This document shows positions 6,028-12,265 of a DNA stretch of 12,265 nucleotides, one piece after another; positions within the stretch are counted from its first letter, which is position 1, and each line of letters starts with the position of its first letter. The position numbers were made by a program, and so were the translations under genes. The DNA is from Alphaproteobacteria bacterium (GTDB lineage Bacteria; Pseudomonadota; Alphaproteobacteria; Caulobacterales; Parvularculaceae). Below the pieces are notes generated by a model. The model searched no databases, was not told the DNA's origin, and was given only the letters and a program-made list of their open reading frames with translations. The stretch is from assembly GCA_030428745.1 (NCBI GenBank), contig JAUIEG010000029.1, positions 1 through 12,265 on the forward strand, read 5' to 3'.

Positions 6028-8670
6028 TCAATCGCAATGTTCAGCGATCCAGGGTTCGCTCTGGACACGCATCATCGCCTCCATACGGCTTTGAACCTTC
6101 AGTTTCGACAGGACCGCTGAGACATGATGTTCGACGGTTCGCGGCGATCTGAAAAGCTGTTCGGCGATATTCTTGTTGGATTCGCCCCTGCAAAGCAGGC
6201 GCAACACCTCCTGCTCGCGCTTTGTCAGCCCGAGAGGATGACTTCGCGCAGCCTGGTAAGGACCGCGCCGTTCACGCGGCATCCGCTTTTCGACCCCGAA
6301 TGTTTTCGCCAGCCGCCGCGCTTTGTCAGTGGCGCCAGGAGCCTCCATGACCGCGAGAAGCCTGATCGCCTCAGCGAGATTAGTCGCCGGGTCGTCTTCT
6401 GCTGCCGCGATGTAGCTCAACGCCGCCGCAAAGGGGGCGCCCAGATCCAGCCACAGCTGGGCGGCGCGGCTTCCATTGCCTGCAAGCTCGGCCGCAAAGG
6501 GCGCGGGCACAGTGTCGGCGCGCCCCGTCAAAACACATCCGGTGCGGCGGGCCCAGATCTGCAGTTCTCCCTCATGCCAGGGGTTAAACGTCGCCGGGTC
6601 CAGGGCCGCAAGCGCCTCAATCTGCTCATGCGCCTTTTCAGGCGAGTCCTGAAGCCAGGCGAATTCAATCAATGAAAATCTTGCGGGAATGACATACTGA
6701 ACCTCATCGATAGCAATCGCCTGGGACAGAACATTTGTCATTTCTTCTTTTGCCTGAGGCGCGTTTTTGCGCATCTTGATCCTGGCAAGCACGGATGCGG
6801 CCGGAAGTTTCATCAGCAGGGTGGGGCGGTCGAGTTTCAGGACGCCGCTCGCGATCGTTTCGGCGTCGCGCACACGTCCCTGTTCGAGCCTCAACTGCGC
6901 CAGAACGCCGACAAGATAGTGCGTCCAGGCGTCAAGGTCATGCTGTGTGTCAAAGGCGATGCCTTCATTCAGAATTTCGTCGGCGAGTTCGAACCGCCGA
7001 AAATCGACGGCATAGCAGGACAAATTCGTGTACACTCTTGCGGCGTGTTCGTGAAAGCCTCCCTCAAGCGCGAGCGCAAGGCTTTCGCGCAGGAGGTCAA
7101 GGCCGCTTTCATCTTCCTGATACGCTTTCGCGGTTCCGATATTGTTCAGAGCATGAATCCTCGCTTCCGCATGGCCGATGCTTTCTGCAAGGCGGAGCGC
7201 TTTCTCTCCCCACTCGATCGCCTCATCCATGCGGTCATTGAGCATGTGAAGCTGGGAGCGGAAACTATAGGCCATGGCGCGTTCCGCCGACGGCGCCGTC
7301 GTTTCAAGAACGCGCACCGCTTCATTTGCGAAATGATTGGCTTTGGGCGCTTCCCCTCTGTACCAATGCAATCTCGACAACCATCGAAGATTGTCGCCGA
7401 CTTTTTCAGGCCGGTTCAAGGCGCGCCACAACGTGACGGCGTGACGCCGCGCTTCAAGCACGGCGTCGTCAATCTGTAGCGCAATCCCGGCTTCATACGC
7501 CCAGCCTTCATAGAGTTCGGCGGCGAGTTCCGGCTCAGCGTCATCAACAAATCGCAAGGCGGTTTCAAAATGCGCCGCCGCCTCGCAGTGGGCGCCAAGC
7601 GCGGCGGCGATCCGCGCCGCCTTTGGCGCAAGCTCTAGAACCCGCTTACCTTCCAGTGCGCCCGCGGCGTGATGAACCAGAAGGTCCAGCGGCGCATCCT
7701 TGCCATCCCCGGACAGGGCTTCCAGTACGCGTGCATGGATCGCCTGCAGGCGCATTGAGGACAGGCGCGACATGGTCGCAAGCCGCGCCAGTTCATGCCG
7801 GAAACGCAGTTTTCCCTTTGTCTCCTCGACGAGAAGCTTTCGCCCGACGCACGCCATGGCGAGCATGTCGCCGTCCGCTTCAAAGAGCGCTTTGATCACG
7901 CCTGGCTCAAGCGCGGCCGGAATGACGCTGACCGTTTCAAGAAAATCGCGTTCACTCGCTGACAGGCGATTGAGACGGGCATTGACAGAATCCAGAACCG
8001 ATGCAGGCACGTCCCGCCCATCCGCCTGGTAGTCGGCGAGGATCTCGGTGACGAAAAACGGATTGCCGCCAGTGATCTCAAGTAGTTTTTCCGGTTCGAA
8101 AAAATGTCCCGTATCGATCTGGGCGATCCCTTCGCGCGACAGCGGCGCCAGGGGAAGGCGGTGCACATGTGATTGCGGCAAGTCCCCGATCACCTGGTGA
8201 AGCGGATGCTTTGAATCCACTTCGTCATCGCGAAAGCTCATGATGACCAGAGAATTCATCATCGGTATGCGGCGCCCTAAAAATTTCAGGAAATCCAGCG
8301 TCGCATGATCCGCCCAGTGCACGTCCTCAAAGACAAAAACCTTCGCCTTTCCCTTGTCTGTCGCCTCCTGCAAGAGCGCGTTGAAAATCGACGCGGGGTC
8401 GGCATGCGCTGCAAGCAGGCGCCTGACCTCCCGGCCGAATCCGGGTGACATGTCATGTAACGGCCCCAGCGGACGCGGCGTGAACAACGCTTCGCATCCG
8501 CCCCACACAATACAAAACTGACCATCGGCGCGATTGCGGAATTCGCGTAAAAGGGCTGACTTGCCGATGCCGGCTTCGCCGCTCACCAAAGCGACTGCGC
8601 CTTTACCGTCTAGGGCGCGTTCCGCAAGCGTTCTCAGTTCAACCAGAAAATGTTCGCGCTCAACAAGCAT
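6028..8670 (-). CDS. ATPase-LuxR (LAL/MalT-type) transcription regulator
   Basis: An 880-residue signal-transducing ATPase and DNA-binding regulator of the LAL class. The N-terminal NTPase domain has Walker A GEAGIGKS (31-38) and Walker B VFVFEDVHWAD (111-121), then a TGGNPFFVTEIL sensor-type motif. The long middle is helical and TPR-like, with repeated Ala-rich helices such as AEARIHALNNIGTAKAY. The last 70 residues are a GerE/LuxR helix-turn-helix: LTKREQEVLRLL, then NKNIAEQLF, SPRTVEHHVS and LSKLKV. There is no receiver domain, so control is presumably through ATP and a ligand or partner bound by the middle region, as in MalT. ATG 8670 is preferred because MLVERE is where this family begins; a TTG at 8745 would add 25 atypical residues. 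AGGA lies just before the ATG. It diverges from the serine hydrolase gene, and the lipoprotein lies behind it; both are natural targets. The ligand is unknown. Confidence 0.93.
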   Translation of the reverse strand: MLVEREHFLVELRTLAERALDGKGAVALVSGEAGIGKSALLREFRNRADGQFCIVWGGCEALFTPRPLGPLHDMSPGFGREVRRLLAAHADPASIFNALLQEATDKGKAKVFVFEDVHWADHATLDFLKFLGRRIPMMNSLVIMSFRDDEVDSKHPLHQVIGDLPQSHVHRLPLAPLSREGIAQIDTGHFFEPEKLLEITGGNPFFVTEILADYQADGRDVPASVLDSVNARLNRLSASERDFLETVSVIPAALEPGVIKALFEADGDMLAMACVGRKLLVEETKGKLRFRHELARLATMSRLSSMRLQAIHARVLEALSGDGKDAPLDLLVHHAAGALEGKRVLELAPKAARIAAALGAHCEAAAHFETALRFVDDAEPELAAELYEGWAYEAGIALQIDDAVLEARRHAVTLWRALNRPEKVGDNLRWLSRLHWYRGEAPKANHFANEAVRVLETTAPSAERAMAYSFRSQLHMLNDRMDEAIEWGEKALRLAESIGHAEARIHALNNIGTAKAYQEDESGLDLLRESLALALEGGFHEHAARVYTNLSCYAVDFRRFELADEILNEGIAFDTQHDLDAWTHYLVGVLAQLRLEQGRVRDAETIASGVLKLDRPTLLMKLPAASVLARIKMRKNAPQAKEEMTNVLSQAIAIDEVQYVIPARFSLIEFAWLQDSPEKAHEQIEALAALDPATFNPWHEGELQIWARRTGCVLTGRADTVPAPFAAELAGNGSRAAQLWLDLGAPFAAALSYIAAAEDDPATNLAEAIRLLAVMEAPGATDKARRLAKTFGVEKRMPRERRGPYQAARSHPLGLTKREQEVLRLLCRGESNKNIAEQLFRSPRTVEHHVSAVLSKLKVQSRMEAMMRVQSEPWIAEHCD

Positions 8671-8790
8671 GATCCTGCAACAATTTGGCCGGTGCGCCCT
8701 CTTATGCAGCAAGCCTGCGAGACGCGCTTCCCTACAAATGGGCAAGCTACTGTATTAGAAGCAGATTTCAAAATTTTGGGGGGACGCAGA

Positions 8791-8818
8791 TCACCTGGAT
8801 AGTTGAAATATAGGTGGT
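8791..8818 (+). promoter_or_regulatory. Candidate operator upstream of the hydrolase
   Basis: ATAGGTGGT at 8810-8818 lies 88 bases before the GTG start of the hydrolase, in the divergent gap to the LuxR-type gene. With the preceding bases it matches the lipoprotein site at 12 of 13 positions (AAA-ATAGGTGGT core). CACCT at 8792-8796 and AGGTG at 8812-8816 form a 5-bp dyad 15 bases apart. A -35-like TTGAAA (8803-8808) overlaps it, but the matching -10 is poor. Confidence 0.35.
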
Positions 8819-8906
8819 TGCGCGAAAATTAGGCGCCGTCACGGATAGAAGCGCTGGGGCCTCCCCTTCATGGTGACCTGTAAGGATCGCAGCAGGGGGA
8901 AACATT

Positions 8907-11870
8907 GTGGGCATATCTCTTGGGCCGGCCTGTCTTGCAGTGCTTAAACCTGCATTGCTCAAGAGGTATGCCAAGGGCCTGACGCCGATCATCGCGAAGG
9001 CCGGGGCCGCTGTCGGGGCGATGGCATTGGCCTGGTCGCCTGCTTACGCCCAGGCCCCGCTCGTTCATCTGCCGTTGGACGGGTCGGTGTCCAATCAAGG
9101 CAGCGCCGGGGCCGCTGAGTTGGTGATCCCCGAAGGCGCCGAGCAGCCTGAGTTCGTCGCGGGGCGTTCCGGACAGGCGCTTGCTTTCGGCAAGGGCGGC
9201 GCAGTTGTCATACCCTATGAGTTCAATCAGAGCGACCATCCGCGTGCAACGGTCACGATGTGGGTGAAGCTGGATGATCATAAACCTTACGAGCGCGAGC
9301 TGTTTTCACTTGGTCCGGGCAGTGGCCTGCTTCTGACGGTTACGGGAAAAGCCGGCATCAAAATCCGCAGTAGTCGGACGGCGGTCCATGAAAGAGCGTT
9401 TCCGGTCGGGGAATGGGTGTTCGTAGCGGGCATCGTCGATAATGATGCGGGAACGATTCGCATTCACCAAAATGACGATGTGTTTGAGGCGAGCGGTCTC
9501 GATATCCGCACGCCCCACTCTTTGTCCGTGGCGCGACCGGGCGATGCTGCGCACAGACACTACATTTTTGTCGGCGCGGACGACTTCAACAGCGCCGGCA
9601 AGGAAGTGCGGAATGTGGCGGTCGATGAAGTGCGGCTCTATGGGGAGGCGCTGTCGCCGAAACAGATCAGCGTATTGAGGCGCGAGGGCGCAACCCGCAT
9701 CGCCGACGCCAAAGCCGGGAAGACCGCCCCCTCAGGCCCATCCGGTAGTGATGTAAGAACTATTGATCGGTCAGGCGCCCCGACGGAATTGCCGAAAGAC
9801 GTACGGCGAACGGAGCCGGTCGCGGACCTGCCGTCTCCCGGCCAAGAGCTGGAGGCGCCGGCGCCGGTCGAAAGGACGCCGGATCAGGGGCTTTCCATCC
9901 CGGAAGGGCTGCCGGGGCAGACCATCAAGGACGAGATTGAGGCCGCGACCGATGCGCCCCCGCCGCCGGAAGCGGGCAATGAGATTTTTTGCGCTGATGC
10001 GCCCAATGGCGATGCGGCGTTCACCGCAACGTCAAGCTCCTTTCCGTCAGATTTCATCGCCGCCCTGTCAAAAGCCAAAGCGTGCGATCTCGACCTGACG
10101 GTCGCCACCGTAAACGACAAAGGCGAATGGATTGTCGCCTCATCGGACCAGATCGCTCATTCGCGCGACCTTGCTGCGCCGCTTCTGTCAACGCTTGCCT
10201 CCATTGAGAAAAACTATGGCGGTCTTGACGCCGGCGATATTTCGGAAAGCGGCGCCTTCCTGCTTGCGGCCGGCGACAGACTTTACGGGTCGGGCCTCTC
10301 CGCAGACACGAGGGCCAAAGCGCAAAGCGCCATCGGCGCTGGCGGCATCCGCTATTTCGATTTCCACCCGACCGACCCCGGTCAATGGGTGATGATCGAC
10401 AAGTCGGGCGCGGTCACGGGCCGTAAGCTTCCCAAGCGAGTGATCAAGGCGATCGGCGATCTTAGCGCCTCAAAGCGTACGATCCAGACGGTCCGCTTCG
10501 GCGCAGGCGATGCGTGGGTGTTGATGGGCAGCGGCTCATGGGTCATCACCAACGGCCTCGACAGCCAGCTGGTTCGCACACTGAAATCCTTTCAAAACCG
10601 GAGCCAGCGCCTCGATCATATCGCGCTCGCACCGCAGGCGGGACGCTATGCGCTCTATTCCGCCGACAAACTCAACGGCGCCTCGTCCGATGCGATCAGC
10701 AATTTCGAACAGAGCTTCCCGATTAGCGGCGGATCGACGGCGTCGATCTGGGCGCGCATGGACGCGCATAACCTCAAAGGCGTCTCAATCGCCTATGTCG
10801 AAAAGAACAGGATTGTCTGGGCGCGCGGATACGGACTGATGCGCGGTGACGATCCCGAAAGCTATCTCTTCACCGACACAACTTTTGAAGCCGCCTCCCT
10901 TTCGAAGCCGATCGCCACATATGGTCTGTTGCAGCTTGTCGAACAGGGAAAGCTCAGTCTGACGGAGGAAGGCGTTCTCAACGCCCTTGAAACGCCACTG
11001 TCAACGAATGCGCGAATTACACTCCGGGACAATATTCGCACGGATGAGATCAATCTTATTCAGCTCCTGCAGCATTGCGCCGGGCTTTGTTACAAGATGA
11101 ACGGTAATTGCCTGCAGCCGGGCGGAAGCGGCGGCGGCGCGGAGGAATATCCGGTAGCAGGGCCGATACCGAATACCGCAGATATGATTTTGGGGGTTCA
11201 TGGCGCCGATCCTTTTCACAAGGTGTTGAGCGTCGAAGCGCCCGGGCGCGTGTCGATGTACACGTCAGCGAATTTCCTGCCGGTGCAGGGCCTGATCGAC
11301 ATTCATGGCGGTGGTTTTGAAAACCACATGAACCCGATCCTTGATGCGCTGAATATGAAGGCGAGCACTTATCGCTCCCCCTATCCAAAGCGCAGTGACG
11401 GCAATCATGCGCGCGGCTGGAAAGGCGCGTCAGTAACGCCATTCTTCGCCTATGGCGAAATGGCCGGCGCCAGCATCGTGTCAACGCCCACGGACATCGC
11501 AAAGTTTGTGATCGAAGTGAACACGTCTGCGGAATATCCGGGCAAAAACGGAATTCTCTCATACGACATGGTGCAGAAATTTCTCGGCCGGGATAATTCC
11601 ATATATGCCTCCAGCGACTATCCGGTCTGCACCAACCCCCGCGCTTTCGGGCTGAGCGTTAACAAGCGAAGTTCCTCATCTGCGTGGAACAATTCCGAGA
11701 TTTACTGGCATACCGGCAGTCACAATGGATACCGCGCACTGATGGTTGGCATACCGAAGAAGAGCGCCGGCATCGTCATTCTCGCCAGCGGGCGGAAGGA
11801 GGATGCGGACGCGTTCTATACGGAACTGCAAGCCGCGATCATGGCGGCTTACGGCGCCACGTACAATTAG
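8907..11870 (+). CDS. Exported LamG-repeat-serine hydrolase fusion
   Basis: A 987-residue exported multidomain hydrolase. The GTG start has AGGGGGA seven bases upstream. A long-n-region Sec signal peptide ends in SPAYA (residue 48). Residues 51-258 are a LamG/concanavalin-like domain (LVHLPLDGSVSNQG, then VTMWVKLDD, GEWVFVAGIVD and VDEVRLYGEALS), a fold that usually binds glycans or proteins. A Pro/Glu-rich linker (about 265-358) follows. Residues 393-605 hold five beta-plus-helix repeats spaced by 43 residues. From about 608 to the end is a serine beta-lactamase-like (class C/PBP4*) domain: SLSK with nucleophile Ser664 and Lys667, Tyr785 in YTSANF, and HTG at 935-937 in place of KTG. The usual HTSGL is here HCAGL, and four Cys (724, 728, 735, 908) could form disulfides. 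Such domains act as esterases, D-amino-acid peptidases or amidases; true beta-lactamase activity is unlikely. The substrate is not predictable. Confidence 0.9.
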   Translation: MGISLGPACLAVLKPALLKRYAKGLTPIIAKAGAAVGAMALAWSPAYAQAPLVHLPLDGSVSNQGSAGAAELVIPEGAEQPEFVAGRSGQALAFGKGGAVVIPYEFNQSDHPRATVTMWVKLDDHKPYERELFSLGPGSGLLLTVTGKAGIKIRSSRTAVHERAFPVGEWVFVAGIVDNDAGTIRIHQNDDVFEASGLDIRTPHSLSVARPGDAAHRHYIFVGADDFNSAGKEVRNVAVDEVRLYGEALSPKQISVLRREGATRIADAKAGKTAPSGPSGSDVRTIDRSGAPTELPKDVRRTEPVADLPSPGQELEAPAPVERTPDQGLSIPEGLPGQTIKDEIEAATDAPPPPEAGNEIFCADAPNGDAAFTATSSSFPSDFIAALSKAKACDLDLTVATVNDKGEWIVASSDQIAHSRDLAAPLLSTLASIEKNYGGLDAGDISESGAFLLAAGDRLYGSGLSADTRAKAQSAIGAGGIRYFDFHPTDPGQWVMIDKSGAVTGRKLPKRVIKAIGDLSASKRTIQTVRFGAGDAWVLMGSGSWVITNGLDSQLVRTLKSFQNRSQRLDHIALAPQAGRYALYSADKLNGASSDAISNFEQSFPISGGSTASIWARMDAHNLKGVSIAYVEKNRIVWARGYGLMRGDDPESYLFTDTTFEAASLSKPIATYGLLQLVEQGKLSLTEEGVLNALETPLSTNARITLRDNIRTDEINLIQLLQHCAGLCYKMNGNCLQPGGSGGGAEEYPVAGPIPNTADMILGVHGADPFHKVLSVEAPGRVSMYTSANFLPVQGLIDIHGGGFENHMNPILDALNMKASTYRSPYPKRSDGNHARGWKGASVTPFFAYGEMAGASIVSTPTDIAKFVIEVNTSAEYPGKNGILSYDMVQKFLGRDNSIYASSDYPVCTNPRAFGLSVNKRSSSSAWNNSEIYWHTGSHNGYRALMVGIPKKSAGIVILASGRKEDADAFYTELQAAIMAAYGATYN

Positions 11871-11882
11871 GGAGAGTGCAGC

Positions 11883-12265
11883 ATAAAGAGGATCGCGATT
11901 TTCAAAAAGGCGATCGCGTTAGCGCTCGGCGCGGCGTTGATCGTGCAGCCCCAGGCAGCCTGGGCCTCGCCGGAAGCCGAAGCGATTGTCGAGAAAATGC
12001 TGGCGCAAAAGGCGGACATGATTCGTCAGGCCCCATCCTATGTCGTAAATGAGCGGCACATTTTCGGCGCGGAGGGCGACATGGGCATCCTCCAACCGAT
12101 CGTTTTTAACGGATGGGTTTGTCTTCCCCAGAGATACGAATACGCGGTGGAGTTGAACGCAAAGGCAATAAATAAGCCCGCTGCGGCGATCAGAAATTTT
12201 TGTGAAACCGAAAAACCGGATGGCTATTCAATTATTCGTCCGAAAGAAATCGAATACATGCTGAT
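11883..12265 (+). CDS. Exported protein, ATA in start position, 3' cut
   Basis: The frame is open from just after the hydrolase stop to the window edge (127 codons). Its first 28 residues form a classic Sec signal peptide: KRIAIFKK, a hydrophobic core, then QAAWA before SPEAEA. The ribosome site GGGAGAG (11870-11876) is at proper distance, but the codon there is ATA (11883-11885), not ATG. No ATG, GTG or TTG precedes the hydrophobic core; the first ATG is codon 39, which would remove the signal. The mature part begins with a charged helix (EAIVEKMLAQKADMIRQ), has Cys80 and Cys107 and a tyrosine-rich middle. I recognise no family. Only 12 bases separate it from the hydrolase, in the same frame, so it is co-transcribed and may be a partner of that enzyme in the envelope or outside the cell. 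Presence of a gene is fairly sure, its start is not. Confidence 0.7.
   Translation, partial: MKRIAIFKKAIALALGAALIVQPQAAWASPEAEAIVEKMLAQKADMIRQAPSYVVNERHIFGAEGDMGILQPIVFNGWVCLPQRYEYAVELNAKAINKPAAAIRNFCETEKPDGYSIIRPKEIEYML

Noticed and set aside
11684..12052. Plus-strand open frame crossing from the hydrolase into the next gene
   Set aside because: It is out of frame with both supported genes and has shadow-like Arg/Gly/Asp composition.
1..12265. CRISPR arrays, insertion sequences, toxin-antitoxin pairs, known defence genes
   Set aside because: No regularly spaced repeats, transposase motifs or defence-family motifs were seen anywhere in the window.

Overview
The window is GC-rich (roughly 60 %) and densely coded, with strongly GC-biased third codon positions. 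Its gene families (YcaD-like MFS carrier, DUF938 methyltransferase, SYLF lipid-binding protein) and its tRNA-Gly(CCC) sequence fit an alphaproteobacterium. A Hyphomonadaceae/Parvularculaceae-type marine lineage is possible, but the sequence does not settle that.

Left part (1-4256), all on the minus strand. A YcaD-like MFS transporter is cut by the window start. Next comes a 570-base stretch without a convincing gene; it holds a clear minus-strand terminator, several GNRA-type mini-hairpins and one weak small ORF, so it may encode a structured RNA. A tight two-gene operon follows: a radical SAM protein with a Cys-rich C-terminus and a DUF938 SAM-dependent methyltransferase 10 bases behind it. 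A 16-bp perfect inverted-repeat terminator separates this operon from an exported SYLF-domain protein.

Middle (4257-5166). A plus-strand tRNA-Gly(CCC) is followed by about 570 bases without an intact gene. That stretch has codon-like open frames lacking starts on both strands and an isolated hairpin. It looks like decayed sequence behind a tRNA gene, a common integration target.

Right part (5167-12265). This looks like a regulated cell-envelope module: a lipoprotein (minus); an 880-residue ATPase-LuxR (LAL/MalT-type) regulator (minus); a divergent 987-residue exported serine hydrolase (plus); and, 12 bases after it, an exported protein cut by the window end. The hydrolase joins a LamG-like domain, a proline-rich linker, five tandem repeats of about 43 residues and a class C beta-lactamase-like catalytic domain. 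The last gene has a good ribosome site and signal peptide but reads ATA where ATG is expected. A 9-base word, ATAGGTGGT, lies in the same orientation about 70-90 bases upstream of both the lipoprotein and the hydrolase. It is a candidate operator or promoter element linking them, possibly to the LuxR regulator beside them. The function of the module is not known from the sequence; an envelope or extracellular substrate is the most economical guess.
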